64,000 bases of DNA from Candidatus Gastranaerophilales bacterium (GCA_944324345.1 CALUVT010000001.1:310001-374000); one strand, 5' to 3'; shown: positions 24,151-32,867, counted from the first letter of the stretch. Notes: a model not told the origin generated them from the letters alone. Numbers and translations: made by a program.

Positions 24151-24957
24151 TTATAAATTAAGTTCTTTTAAGATTTCTAAAATCAATGATTTAAATTTTA
24201 TTTTTGCATTTGACGCTGCTTCAATTACCTCTTCATGAGATAATTTTGATCCGTTTGTTGAGCTTGCAGTATTTGTTATACAGCTTATGCCAAGAACATT
24301 CAAACCACAATAATTTGCGACTATGGCCTCAGGAACGGTTGACATGCCAACGGCATCTCCACCAAGCATTCTTATCATATTTATCTCTGCTGGAGTTTCG
24401 TATGATGGACCTGAATTGGCCCAGTATACACCTTTTTTTACATCTATTCCCAAATCTTTTGCACATTTTTCGGCAATTTCAATAAGATCTTTTTTGTATA
24501 CTTCTGACATGTCTGGAAATCTTTCTCCCATAGAGTTATCATTTTTCCCTATAAGAGGATTGGAGCCCATAAAGTTAATATGATCCGTTATAATCATCAA
24601 ATCAGACGGTCTGAAGCTTTCATTTACAGCCCCTGCAGCATTAGTTAAAATAAGAGTTTTTACTCCAAGTAACTTCATAACTTTGATCGGAAAGGTTATT
24701 TCCTCCATTGAATGCCCTTCATAAAAATGATTTCGACCTTGCATCATTACAACTTTTTTACCGCAAATATCGGCAAAAACCAGTCTGCCTTTATGTCCTT
24801 CAACTGTTGATTTTACAAAGTGCGGGATGTCTGTGTAAGAGATGGCATAATCGCAGTATTCATCAGCAAGTTCCCCTAGTCCCGACCCCAAAATAATTCC
24901 AATTTCCGGAACGAAGTTGTTTGTTTTTTCTTTTATGAAATTCACGGTTTCTTGCAT
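24151..24957 (-). CDS. punA: purine nucleoside phosphorylase (trimeric, PunA type)
   Basis: This 268-residue phosphorylase cleaves inosine/guanosine with phosphate in purine salvage. The phosphate site G-S-G-L-G is near residue 24, and G-R-x-H-x-Y-E-G-H near 75-83. Other family motifs are T-N-A-A-G-A-V-N near residue 110, and the base-site G-P-S-Y-E-T-P-A-E and G-D-A-V-G-M-S-T-V-P-E. The length fits the low-molecular-mass trimeric class. Shine-Dalgarno AGGGAG. upp, another salvage gene, lies 1 kb away on the other strand. Confidence 0.94.
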   Translation of the reverse strand: MQETVNFIKEKTNNFVPEIGIILGSGLGELADEYCDYAISYTDIPHFVKSTVEGHKGRLVFADICGKKVVMMQGRNHFYEGHSMEEITFPIKVMKLLGVKTLILTNAAGAVNESFRPSDLMIITDHINFMGSNPLIGKNDNSMGERFPDMSEVYKKDLIEIAEKCAKDLGIDVKKGVYWANSGPSYETPAEINMIRMLGGDAVGMSTVPEAIVANYCGLNVLGISCITNTASSTNGSKLSHEEVIEAASNAKIKFKSLILEILKELNL

Positions 24958-24978
24958 TATAAACTCCCTATTTAGCTA

Positions 24979-25006
24979 AAAAAGTTAGAGTACTCTCTAA
25001 CTTTTT
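24979..25006 (-). terminator. terminator between the rpoZ-like gene and punA
   Basis: A 12-bp stem (24979-24990 with 24995-25006) closes a TACT loop and, on the minus strand, runs into A/T-rich sequence. It lies 31 nt after the stop of the 25038-25280 gene and just before the punA Shine-Dalgarno, so it separates the two units. Confidence 0.75.
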
Positions 25007-25037
25007 CGTACAAACTTAATCCGGTTAGTACTTAAAA

Positions 25038-25280
25038 TTAACCAACCAACCTGTCATCATCAGCTTCTGCTGCTTTTACCATTATAGCATGTTCAACAGG
25101 ATTTTCTTTTTTATATGTTGTGTCAAAATTTTCTTCAAAATTGAATTCGTCATGGGCTTTTTTAGCTTGATTTTCATCTACTAACTTTTTTGCAAGTTCT
25201 GCTATTTCGTATACAAGCTGGTATCTGTTATCTGTATTTTCGTTTAAGTCCCAAGCAACTCTTATTATTTGATCCATCAT
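25038..25280 (-). CDS. rpoZ: probable RNA polymerase omega subunit
   Basis: This 80-residue helical protein has N-R-Y-Q-L-V-Y-E-I-A-E-L-A-K-K-L near residue 18 and K-E-N-P-V-E-H-A-I-M-V-K-A-A-E near 59. These match the omega pattern of N/S-R-Y-x-L-V-x-x-x-A-K-R-A followed by K-P-V-x-x-A-L-x-E-I. The central insertion is acidic and diverged. Omega helps assemble and stabilise beta-prime. It stands alone, with its own terminator, rather than beside gmk/coaBC as in many bacteria. The start is one of two adjacent ATGs, with GAGG 10-13 bases upstream. Confidence 0.6.
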   Translation of the reverse strand: MMDQIIRVAWDLNENTDNRYQLVYEIAELAKKLVDENQAKKAHDEFNFEENFDTTYKKENPVEHAIMVKAAEADDDRLVG

Positions 25281-25380
25281 AAATTAAAAACCTCACTTTT
25301 TGTTTCTGTAGATATATAGTATAATACAAAAACTTTTTTGGCAAGTAGCAAAAAATTGTGTGTTGTTGTATAATCGTTTT

Positions 25381-26001
25381 ATGAAAATTTTTGAGGGTAT
25401 GCATAAATATATTTGGGTAGAACTGATTATATGGTTTTTTATTTTATGCATTACTGTCGCTTGCGTTAGAATTCATTATTACAACAAACAGAAAAAACTT
25501 GTGACTTATCAAATTTTTATGCCGGATGTTGACGGTATTGTTGTTGGTTCGCCAGTAAAATTTATGGGTGTCCAGGTAGGATATATTGATAAGGTTAAAA
25601 TCGTCTCTAACGATGTTTATTTGAAACTTGTTATAACAGAAGATGGTATGGAATTGCCTAAGGGGTCAATTGCTACAGTTGAATTTAACGGTATGGGAGG
25701 TTCAAAATCCCTTGAGATATATCCTCCAACTCAAGAAAGTCTTGCTTCAAAGAAGATTATTGTCGTTCAAAATCCTAAAAGACTTCATGATTCATTAGGT
25801 TTGCTTAACGATATGTTTGATAAAATCGGTTCAATATCAAGCAGGTTATCATTTTTTGCAAAAGAGACAAATGGAACTGACTTGAGTAAGGGAATTCAGA
25901 CTGTTGGTATAGAAAATAACTTAAATGTTCTGAATAAATGGATAGAAGAATTTAGTGTAAAAAAAGAGCACAAAGGAGTTGGAAATTATGAACAGAGATA
26001 A
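25381..26001 (+). CDS. single-MCE-domain (MlaD-like) lipid transport protein
   Basis: This protein of about 206 residues has one N-terminal membrane helix (about residues 15-32) and one MCE domain: Y-Q-I-F-M-P-D-V-D-G-I-V-V-G-S-P-V-K-F, V-G-Y-I-D-K-V-K-I, and P-K-G-S-I-A-T-V-E-F-N-G-M-G-G. MCE proteins form hexameric rings that carry lipids between membranes, usually with an MlaE/MlaF ABC transporter. None is adjacent here, but an MlaA-like gene is in the window. The ATG at 25381 lies six bases after TATAAT (25369-25374) and lacks a Shine-Dalgarno, so it is probably leaderless. It overlaps upp by 14 nt. Confidence 0.82.
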   Translation: MKIFEGMHKYIWVELIIWFFILCITVACVRIHYYNKQKKLVTYQIFMPDVDGIVVGSPVKFMGVQVGYIDKVKIVSNDVYLKLVITEDGMELPKGSIATVEFNGMGGSKSLEIYPPTQESLASKKIIVVQNPKRLHDSLGLLNDMFDKIGSISSRLSFFAKETNGTDLSKGIQTVGIENNLNVLNKWIEEFSVKKEHKGVGNYEQR

Positions 26002-26638
26002 AGTCCGAGTAATTAACAATCCGGTTATTTTACTCAATCTATGTACAATGCGTGATAAAAATACGGATAGTCAAGGGGTTAGAATTGCAACTAGAAAGAT
26101 AACAAGATGTTTGCTTTATGAAGCTGCTAAAAACTTGCCGCTTGTAGATAAAGAAATTACAACGCCTTTAACGACTTTTACAACCAAGACTGTTGATTCT
26201 GATATTAACATAATTATTTCTCCTATTCTTCGAGCAGGATTGATTTTTACAGATGAAGCCATTGATATATTACCTCAGGCTTGCATAAGACATATCGGTA
26301 TGTACAGAGATGAAAAAACTTTGAAACCAGTTTGGTATTACAATAAAGTCCCTATGGAAGCTCCAAATCCTGAGAAATTTTACATTTACATAACAGATCC
26401 GATGCTGGCCACGGGAAATTCTTTATTAGAGGCTATCAAATTGTATGCTGATAAAGGTATACCAATTGATAATATTAAGGTAATATGTATAATTGCTGCT
26501 CCTCAGGGTATTGAAAATATCCAAAAACATTATCCTGATATTGAAATTATTACTGCTGCAGTTGATGACCATTTAAATGAAAAAGGTTATATTGTCCCAG
26601 GCATGGGTGATGCAGGAGATAGAATTTTTAACACATAA
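25988..26638 (+). CDS. upp: uracil phosphoribosyltransferase
   Basis: This 216-residue PRTase converts uracil and PRPP to UMP. It shows S-P-I-L-R-A-G-L near residue 76, the PRPP loop I-T-D-P-M-L-A-T-G-N-S near residue 136, A-A-P-Q-G-I-E near residue 171 and a C-terminal G-D-A-G-D-R-I-F-N-T. The ATG at 25988 is set by AAAGGAG nine bases upstream; an in-frame TTG at 25979 overlaps that site. The start lies inside the end of the MCE gene. It is convergent with the prepilin gene, with a gap of 3 nt. Confidence 0.96.
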   Translation: MNRDKVRVINNPVILLNLCTMRDKNTDSQGVRIATRKITRCLLYEAAKNLPLVDKEITTPLTTFTTKTVDSDINIIISPILRAGLIFTDEAIDILPQACIRHIGMYRDEKTLKPVWYYNKVPMEAPNPEKFYIYITDPMLATGNSLLEAIKLYADKGIPIDNIKVICIIAAPQGIENIQKHYPDIEIITAAVDDHLNEKGYIVPGMGDAGDRIFNT

Positions 26639-26641
26639 CCT

Positions 26642-27292
26642 TTAATTTGGTAATTTTCTCCAGTAATCTTTATCGGTCAGAGCCATATATGTGCAACCTA
26701 CACCATTTTCGGAGCTGGAACTTTTATTGTCGCAAAGGCTTGATCTCGTACCTTCAGCTCCCATAGGTACAAGTTTGCCGTTATCCATAATTTGAAAAGT
26801 AAATAAATCGTGTCCCCATCTGTTTGGTTTTTTATCTTTTCCGTTTACATCGACAGTTAGTTCTAATCTGTTGTCACCGTTTTCAATTATGACAAAGGTT
26901 CCGTCTTGTAATATAAAATTTCCATCATCAAATCTGTATGTAAATAGTTCTTTGCCAGTATAAGTTTTATATTCTGTTGGACGTGTATTGTTTGAAAGGC
27001 AAGTTTTTGTTTCGCTCGTGCTGCAGTCATAAGCGTTTGCAAATTGTTTTATTAAAGTATTTTTGAAGGTAGTGCTTCCATGTGTACTGTTGTAGTTGAT
27101 TGTATACCCTCCCATCTCTTCTTGGGTTTTGCTTAATCCTTGAGCTAAAATAGAGTAGCTCCTTTCAAGCTGTGCTTTCAACTTCCTTCCTTTAATATCA
27201 GAAATTACACTGGGTAAAGTGATTGCTGCTACAACACCAATTATTCCCAATGTTATGAGTGTTTCTGAAAGAGTAAATCCCTTTTTATACAT
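26642..27292 (-). CDS. type IV pilin-like / pseudopilin prepilin
   Basis: This 216-residue prepilin has a short leader M-Y-K-K-G cleaved before F-T-L-S-E-T-L-I-T-L-G-I-I-G, with glycine at -1 and glutamate at +5, and a hydrophobic helix to about residue 28. The C-terminal globular part is rich in Gly/Asn/Thr and contains a D-V-N-G-K-D-K-K-P-N-R-W-G-H-D-L-F segment. That segment is shared in style with the prepilin at 34086 (D-V-N-G-N-E-P-P-N-R-N-G-Y-D-R-F), which suggests a minor-pilin family. Shine-Dalgarno AAGGA. The assembly proteins PilMN and PilO are at 55-58 kb. Confidence 0.9.
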   Translation of the reverse strand: MYKKGFTLSETLITLGIIGVVAAITLPSVISDIKGRKLKAQLERSYSILAQGLSKTQEEMGGYTINYNSTHGSTTFKNTLIKQFANAYDCSTSETKTCLSNNTRPTEYKTYTGKELFTYRFDDGNFILQDGTFVIIENGDNRLELTVDVNGKDKKPNRWGHDLFTFQIMDNGKLVPMGAEGTRSSLCDNKSSSSENGVGCTYMALTDKDYWRKLPN

Positions 27293-27398
27293 AATTTGTC
27301 CTTATTTTATAATTATATAATACTTATATTATAAAAGTATAACAATTTAAAATGATTTTGTAAAGTGTTTGTATATACAAAATCATGGAGAAGTAAGG

Positions 27399-27563
27399 AT
27401 GAAGAAGAAATTATCTCGTTCAGGAAGCGGTTGGGCATTGTTTATGCCAAAGACTTTACTTGAATTAATAGATGTTAATCCTGAAGAAGATTTACTTGAA
27501 GTCAAGGTTGAGAATAATGTTGTTAAAATAACTAAAGCAGAAGGTTCTAAATTGAAACCTTAA
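27399..27563 (+). CDS. AbrB/SpoVT-like swapped-hairpin DNA-binding protein
   Basis: This protein of about 54 residues has the AbrB/MazE pattern: K-K-L-S-R-S-G-S-G-W-A-L-F-M-P-K-T-L-L-E-L, then D-L-L-E-V-K-V-E-N-N-V-V-K-I-T. Such proteins are transition-state regulators or antitoxins. No toxin gene is adjacent, so a regulator is likelier. The ATG at 27399 follows GGAG by eight bases; a longer reading from 27369 has no Shine-Dalgarno. The 3' end overlaps the convergent asparaginase gene by 17 nt. Confidence 0.75.
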   Translation: MKKKLSRSGSGWALFMPKTLLELIDVNPEEDLLEVKVENNVVKITKAEGSKLKP

Positions 27564-28503
27564 TTTCGCCAACTTTCTCTCCGTGAAGAGTTTTTATTTC
27601 GTTTTCATAATTGATTTCAGCCCAGTGAAGATTTTTTAATACCTGTAAAACCACTATTTTTCGTGCTTGCATATCGCAGTCTGCAATTTTTACAACAAAT
27701 GCCTCTTCACTTTTTGTGTTAACAACGATGCAAAGGCCACCTGCTCCCACTTTTGCTACTATTCCATCAGAGTTTTCAATAATTTTTGTATCAGTTCTAT
27801 TTTCTCCGCCAATTATGTACGGGTGATTTAAAAATGCATTTTTAATTTTTTCATATTTAGGGTTGCAGAAAATGTTCAAGTACCCTTGAAGCATGTTTGT
27901 TAGAGGCATAGACATTATCGGAACACCACAGCCGTCGGTTGTTGTCGGGTATTCTTTGTTCTGACGGCATAATTCTGTAATCTTGGATTTTATTGCCTGC
28001 TGAAGCGGGTGCTCGGGACTGTCATATGTTTTTAAATCCCAATCTTTCATTTTGCTCAAGCCAAGCATCATGATGTGTTTGCCGGAACAATTGTTTTGCA
28101 ATACATTTTCGGTTTTGCCATCTATTATCATACGTGTTTGTTCTGTTTTTGACAGGGGTTTATGAAGACCGCATTTTAAAAATTTTTCGTCCAACCCGAT
28201 TTTTTCCAAAAGCGACTTTGCTGTTTTTACATGTATTTCCTCTCCGGCATGAGAAGCACAGCAGATGGCAATTTCTTCTTCCGTCATGTTGTAGAACTTG
28301 TCCATTCCGTAGTCAATAATTAAGCTTGCTTGTAACGGTTTTGCACAGGAACGTAGATAAAACGGATAATTTTTTGAATCTCCGGTAAAATCAATTGCAC
28401 GTTCTTTGTTCGAAAGAACAATGAATCCATAGTGTTCTTCGTCTACAAGCTTACCTCTTAAGTGTTCAACCAAAAGCTCAGGTTCTGTATTATTGTTGGT
28501 CAT
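27547..28503 (-). CDS. asparaginase family protein (PF06089 / Rhizobium etli AnsA type)
   Basis: This 318-residue protein of the asparaginase II family (not the E. coli type) shows the family motifs F-Y-L-R-S-C-A-K-P-L-Q near residue 48, C-C-A-S-H-A-G-E near 82, N-N-C-S-G-K-H near 138 and T-D-G-C-G-V-P near 187. These carry the catalytic serine and lysine residues of the serine-beta-lactamase-like fold. It hydrolyses L-asparagine to aspartate and ammonia in studied members. The start lies inside the upstream gene (14-nt overlap), so the two are co-translated. Confidence 0.85.
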   Translation of the reverse strand: MTNNNTEPELLVEHLRGKLVDEEHYGFIVLSNKERAIDFTGDSKNYPFYLRSCAKPLQASLIIDYGMDKFYNMTEEEIAICCASHAGEEIHVKTAKSLLEKIGLDEKFLKCGLHKPLSKTEQTRMIIDGKTENVLQNNCSGKHIMMLGLSKMKDWDLKTYDSPEHPLQQAIKSKITELCRQNKEYPTTTDGCGVPIMSMPLTNMLQGYLNIFCNPKYEKIKNAFLNHPYIIGGENRTDTKIIENSDGIVAKVGAGGLCIVVNTKSEEAFVVKIADCDMQARKIVVLQVLKNLHWAEINYENEIKTLHGEKVGEIKVSI

Positions 28504-29245
28504 TACGTTTTACAAGCTCCAAAAGTTGCAACATCTTGCGTTTTAATTTGATATTTTCATCCTTTAAAACTGCAATCTCTTCTTCATATTTTTGATTATC
28601 ACTGCTAAATTGTGTCTCCGGTTTGGGAACAGTGTTGTAATCAAGTATAAACCTCTTCTTTGACTCGTCTTTTAAAATCAGAATTGCTTTTAAATCTTCT
28701 TCTGTAACAAGGCCCAATTCTATCATAACTTCACCAAATCTTTTTGGATTACCGCTTTCTTGGGCAGCTTTGTGGGCAAGTATTGCTTGTTGAAGTTGAT
28801 CTACATCTATCACGCCTTTTTGTTTAAAGTATTCTCCTGTTCTGAATTTCCCTGCAATGTATCCGGCCATTGCGTGTATTTCAAGCGATTCAGGTTTTTT
28901 AATAAAGTTTTGTTCAAGACAAAGTTCGTAATATTTTGCGATTTCTTCCATAGAAAGGAAAGTGTTTACTGAAATCTCAAGCATACTGTATTCATTCAGG
29001 CAGCATTGCAAAAAATTGTAGATGTTGTTATCAAGACCATATTTTCTTTCGCTTAATTCTGTTTTTCCTTTGAATGTAATTGTAGGGACAAATGTTGCAA
29101 ATATTTCATCTCTGTTGTTTTGCAGCATATTTTCAAAGGCTTGCTCTTTCATTTCATCAGCCAGTTTAAGATACATAACTATCTTGACCCAAAAAGGTAC
29201 ATTGAAAACTTTATCCAGAAACAATTCGAAAATATTTTTTTTCAA
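28490..29245 (-). CDS. MshEN / GspE-N-like domain protein with C-terminal coiled coil
   Basis: This 251-residue cytosolic protein starts at TTG (AGAGG upstream). Residues about 135-190 have F-R-T-G-E-Y-F-K-Q-K-G-V-I-D and then F-G-E-V-M-I-E-L-G-L-V-T-E-E-D-L. These are the paired short motifs of MshEN domains (nucleotide or c-di-GMP binding) that usually sit before type II/IV pilus ATPases. Here no ATPase follows. The C-terminus is a short coiled coil (about 210-250). The N-terminal 110 residues are not recognised. It overlaps the asparaginase gene. A role in pilus or c-di-GMP signalling is inference. Confidence 0.6.
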   Translation of the reverse strand: MKKNIFELFLDKVFNVPFWVKIVMYLKLADEMKEQAFENMLQNNRDEIFATFVPTITFKGKTELSERKYGLDNNIYNFLQCCLNEYSMLEISVNTFLSMEEIAKYYELCLEQNFIKKPESLEIHAMAGYIAGKFRTGEYFKQKGVIDVDQLQQAILAHKAAQESGNPKRFGEVMIELGLVTEEDLKAILILKDESKKRFILDYNTVPKPETQFSSDNQKYEEEIAVLKDENIKLKRKMLQLLELVKRNDQQ

Positions 29246-29408
29246 ATCAACCTCTCATCAGAATGTCCTCTATTTTCCCATTATAACACAACTTACAAAT
29301 AATATCAAGACACATTATCCAAACGGGGAATTGAATTCTTCTTCTTTGTGCTATTGATTTATGAAAATGAAAATTGTATTATATAATTTATATAATAGGA
29401 GATTATGT

Positions 29409-30605
29409 ATGGAAAGAGATATGAAAAAAAGTATTATAATTGCGGTAATTGCAATTATAGGGATTATTACAACGATAAAGCTTGCTGTGATTTATTATAA
29501 TGCTAATTTTAACCCTTATGCACTTTCAAGCTTTTGTTCTATTAATGATTTTATTGATTGTGACGGTATTGCACAGACTGCTGAAGCTCAGTTTTTGGGA
29601 ATTCCGCTTGCGTATTGGGGGTTGTTTTTCTATGCATTTGTATTTTGGATGTTGTTTGCTAAAAAACTAAAAAATTATAAGTTATTCAAGTTTATGGAAG
29701 TTTTTAAGAATCCGTTTGATTATCTTGCTTCTTTAGGGCTTTTTGCATTTATTGTTTCAATGATTTTATTGTGTTTAAGTTTGTTTGAAATAAAAAAATT
29801 GTGCGTGTTATGTGCGTTTACATATTTATTGAACTTGTTGATTGGTTGTGTCGCAACTGATTTCAAAAATGGTGGTTTTGTCCATTCAATCAAGCAGAGT
29901 GTGTTAGACTTTTTAGATGCAATAAAAATAAGAAAATATTTGGTTGCATTTGTTATAGTAATGTTGGCAGCAGCCGGTTTTCTTACTTATACAAGAGTAT
30001 CTTTTGTGTTTGCTCCTCAGGTAAAGAACCAGCTTGAATTTAGAGAATTTACAAAGGCAAAACATAATAAATATGCTGTTAAAGGAAATATTTTGGGCGA
30101 TAAAGATGCCAAAATTCTTATATATGTTTATTCAGATTATCAATGCCCGATTTGTCCTGCACAGAATATTATGATGCACAAACTCGTAAAAGAAATGAAG
30201 GGTGTTCAAATTATCCATAGAAATCTTCCTTTGGATACTGATTGTAATGCATATTTACAAGCTCCATTCCATCAGGGTTCCTGCATAGATGCAAAGTATG
30301 CGATTGCTGCCGAGAAACAAGGAAAGTTCTGGGAGATGAACAATATATTGTTTGAAAAGAAACCCCAAACAGAAGAGGCAATATTGGAGCTTGTAAAGGA
30401 TATGGACTTCGATATTGAAAAACTTAAAGAGGATGCAAATAGTCCTGAAACTTCAAAAGAAATCAAAAAGCAAATTGATTATGCATATAGTAACGGTATA
30501 AACGGGACTCCTTCAACTGTTATTGACGGTAAGGTAGAAGTTGGTATAAAAAAATACAGTTCATATAAGGAGATGGTAAAAAATCTTGGAGCAGAAGAAA
30601 GATAG
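29409..30605 (+). CDS. VKOR-DsbA fusion (vitamin K epoxide reductase homologue)
   Basis: This 398-residue membrane enzyme oxidises periplasmic thiols. Residues about 1-150 form the VKOR part with loop cysteines C43 and C51 and the quinone-site pair C132-x-x-C135 (C-V-L-C). Another helix leads to a periplasmic DsbA-like thioredoxin domain with C246-P-I-C249 and the cis-proline region N-G-T-P-S-T-V. The fusion allows electrons to pass from substrate through DsbA and VKOR to quinone in one chain, as known for cyanobacterial VKOR-thioredoxin fusions. The start at 29409 follows AGGAG. It overlaps queH by 20 nt. Confidence 0.92.
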   Translation: MERDMKKSIIIAVIAIIGIITTIKLAVIYYNANFNPYALSSFCSINDFIDCDGIAQTAEAQFLGIPLAYWGLFFYAFVFWMLFAKKLKNYKLFKFMEVFKNPFDYLASLGLFAFIVSMILLCLSLFEIKKLCVLCAFTYLLNLLIGCVATDFKNGGFVHSIKQSVLDFLDAIKIRKYLVAFVIVMLAAAGFLTYTRVSFVFAPQVKNQLEFREFTKAKHNKYAVKGNILGDKDAKILIYVYSDYQCPICPAQNIMMHKLVKEMKGVQIIHRNLPLDTDCNAYLQAPFHQGSCIDAKYAIAAEKQGKFWEMNNILFEKKPQTEEAILELVKDMDFDIEKLKEDANSPETSKEIKKQIDYAYSNGINGTPSTVIDGKVEVGIKKYSSYKEMVKNLGAEER

Positions 30606-31131
30606 AATATTAATTCATACATGTTGTGCAATATGTTCAGGGTATCCCATATCTTATTTAAAGGATATGGGTTATCTTGTCAGTGCTTATTTTTACAATC
30701 CGAATATATACCCCGATACAGAATATCAAAGACGTCTTGAAGCTGAAAGGACTCTTTGTAAATACCTTGAATGTGATTTAGTGGAAGCACCTTATTCTCC
30801 GGATGAGTTTTTCCAAGCGGCAAGGGGTCTAGAATTAGAGCCGGAAAAGGGTAAAAGATGTGATAAATGTTTTGAATTGAGGCTAAGAAAGACTGCTGAA
30901 TATGCAAAACAAAACGGGATAAAAAAAATTACGACATCAATTGTAATTAGTCCTCACAAAAATTATCAGAAAATTTGCCAAATAGGAGAAGCTGTTGCAA
31001 AGGAATACGATCTTGAGTATGTTGCAATAGATTTTAAGAAAAAAGACGGTTTTTTGAAAACAAACAAATTGTCAAAAGAACTCGGTTTATACAGACAGAA
31101 TTATTGCGGATGTAAATTTAGTTTGAGATAA
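30586..31131 (+). CDS. queH: epoxyqueuosine reductase QueH
   Basis: This 181-residue enzyme makes the last step of tRNA queuosine, reducing epoxyqueuosine. It has the QueH cysteine motifs H-T-C-C-A-I-C near residue 12, R-C-D-K-C-F-E-L-R-L near residue 88 and the C-terminal Y-C-G-C-K-F-S. It also has Y-N-P-N-I-Y-P near residue 36 and L-Y-R-Q-N-Y. QueH carries a Fe-S cluster and metal and is unrelated to QueG. It starts at TTG inside the VKOR gene, with AGGAG 13 bases upstream, so expression is coupled. No other queuosine genes are in the window. Confidence 0.93.
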   Translation: MEQKKDRILIHTCCAICSGYPISYLKDMGYLVSAYFYNPNIYPDTEYQRRLEAERTLCKYLECDLVEAPYSPDEFFQAARGLELEPEKGKRCDKCFELRLRKTAEYAKQNGIKKITTSIVISPHKNYQKICQIGEAVAKEYDLEYVAIDFKKKDGFLKTNKLSKELGLYRQNYCGCKFSLR

Positions 31132-31236
31132 ATCATATATTTACATTATGATTATTCTGCAAAATGTTATATAATGAAATAAACTTGATTTATATAAATT
31201 TTTCATTAAAAACATCATAAAGAAGGATTTAGTCGT

Positions 31237-32259
31237 ATGAATAAAAATTTTGTTTGGTTAATATCAGCTTTTTTATTGTTAACTTACGTGCAAGCAGATG
31301 CAGCCGGAGTTGACAAACTTGAACCCATAGGTAAAAATATCAATTATTCATCGAGAACTGACAGAAGTTCAAGTACTTCTTCACGTTCTGCCGCAAAAAA
31401 TAAAGTGAAAACCTATAAGAATAATTCTAATGTTGTTCTTGATAAAGATACTGTATATTATCCAAATGCAAATATTAACAGTGCTGTTAAAAAGTATAAA
31501 TCAGGAAACTATACAGGGTGTTTGCAAGAGTTATTTTCCCTAACCCAAAAAGATCCTTCAAATGCTTTGGCTTATTATTATATGGCAATGGCCTATACCC
31601 ATGTTGATATGGAAGCCGATGCAATTGAGGCTTATGAAAAGGTATTGGCATTAAATCCGAATAAATTCTTAGCGGAATATGCATTGAAAGGTAGAGATTG
31701 CTTGACCGGCGGCCCTGCTTGTCAAGCCCCGGAAGAAGAGGAAATGTCCGATTTGGATAAATTTGTTAATTCTCCTTACGGTAATGGCTTATCTCCAGAG
31801 TTGAACCAGCAGGTTAAGCAAAAACAATTAACAAATATAAAAGAAACTATTAACAAAAAAGAACATCTTGAAGATAAAGATATCAACAAAATCAAGAAGT
31901 TTGATGAAAAGTACCAATCTGAAGCTCAAGAAACTATAAAGATAGCACAGGTAAGTGATGAAGAAGTTCTGCAAGCTATAAAAACTCTAAAAGATGCAGG
32001 TTTAAACCTAACAGTCCAAAAAGATGATGTGTATTCTCAAATGTCGCAATATCAGGACCCCAAACTTGCAGAGATGAGCCTTTTGTTGGGTGGAAATAAC
32101 AACAACAATAACAACAACATGATGAATATGATTCCTATGTTGATGAGCCAATCTCAAAAAGGTGAAAATATTGATCCCAGAGTTATGCAAGCACTGATGA
32201 TGAATTCTATGATGTCTGATTTTGGGTATATGAACAACAATAACAATAATAACTACTAA
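31237..32259 (+). CDS. secreted TPR protein with Asn-rich tail
   Basis: This 340-residue protein has a signal peptide (M-N-K-N-F to A-D-A-A-G) and a Ser/Arg-rich linker. It has about two TPR units at residues 85-150 (N-S-A-V-K-K-Y-K-S-G-N-Y, A-Y-Y-Y-M-A-M-A-Y, A-I-E-A-Y-E-K-V-L-A-L-N-P). Helical segments follow, and the Met/Asn-rich C-terminus has two N-runs of seven to eight residues. AAGGA precedes the ATG. It is followed 5 nt later by a second TPR gene. A scaffold role in the envelope is likely (inference). Confidence 0.75.
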   Translation: MNKNFVWLISAFLLLTYVQADAAGVDKLEPIGKNINYSSRTDRSSSTSSRSAAKNKVKTYKNNSNVVLDKDTVYYPNANINSAVKKYKSGNYTGCLQELFSLTQKDPSNALAYYYMAMAYTHVDMEADAIEAYEKVLALNPNKFLAEYALKGRDCLTGGPACQAPEEEEMSDLDKFVNSPYGNGLSPELNQQVKQKQLTNIKETINKKEHLEDKDINKIKKFDEKYQSEAQETIKIAQVSDEEVLQAIKTLKDAGLNLTVQKDDVYSQMSQYQDPKLAEMSLLLGGNNNNNNNNMMNMIPMLMSQSQKGENIDPRVMQALMMNSMMSDFGYMNNNNNNNY

Positions 32260-32264
32260 GCTTT

Positions 32265-32867
32265 ATGGATTTAAATTACGAAACAGCCAAAAAAAAATTG
32301 TTGACAAATAAAGATAAAGATTGTCAGCGATTTTTTGTTGAAAATGGTTATATTTTGGAAAATGCCTATTATGAATTATTGTCCGAGAATTTGGAAAAAG
32401 CCAAAAATCTTTTTAGAGCTATCAAAAATAACGATATTCGTGCACATTGGGCAGATTTTATGATTTCTCTCATTGAAGAGAATATCAAGGAGTATCCTTC
32501 TTATTTTGAATTAAGAAATTTCCTAGAAATTGATTTGAATATATTGTTAACATACTTTAAAGGTAATTATGTTGAAAAGATAATCAGATATTGTGATTTT
32601 TTGTTTACTATAAACCCGGAAGTTCATAAGTACATTGGGAGAGTGTTTTATAATAACGGTTACTTTGAGCAGGGAATGTTTTTTTTAGACAGAGCAAAGA
32701 ATTATTTTTATCATGATCCTGAATTACATTATCTTTTAGCTTACATTTATTACAATAATAATGATTTTGCACAGGCCAAAAAAGCTCTTGATGACTGCCT
32801 TAGTATATTGCCCAAATATTTTCCGGCAGAAAATTTGTTAAAGCAAATTCAGGAAAAAATAATATAG
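32265..32867 (+). CDS. TPR-like repeat protein
   Basis: This 200-residue helical protein has TPR-like units: Y-Y-E-L-L-S-E-N-L-E-K-A-K-N-L-F, V-F-Y-N-N-G-Y-F-E-Q-G-M-F-F-L-D-R-A and L-A-Y-I-Y-Y-N-N-N-D-F-A-Q-A-K-K-A-L. No signal peptide is seen, so it is probably cytosolic. It begins five bases after the secreted TPR gene, without a strong Shine-Dalgarno, suggesting coupling. Partners are unknown. Confidence 0.75.
   Translation: MDLNYETAKKKLLTNKDKDCQRFFVENGYILENAYYELLSENLEKAKNLFRAIKNNDIRAHWADFMISLIEENIKEYPSYFELRNFLEIDLNILLTYFKGNYVEKIIRYCDFLFTINPEVHKYIGRVFYNNGYFEQGMFFLDRAKNYFYHDPELHYLLAYIYYNNNDFAQAKKALDDCLSILPKYFPAENLLKQIQEKII

Noticed and set aside
27399-27563. AbrB-like gene as half of a toxin-antitoxin pair
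   Set aside because: Neighbours are a prepilin and an asparaginase; no PIN, MazF or other toxin gene lies next to it.
32094-32256. AAC/AAT triplet runs as a microsatellite of its own
   Set aside because: They encode the Asn-rich tail of the TPR protein and stay in frame; only worth noting as possibly length-variable.
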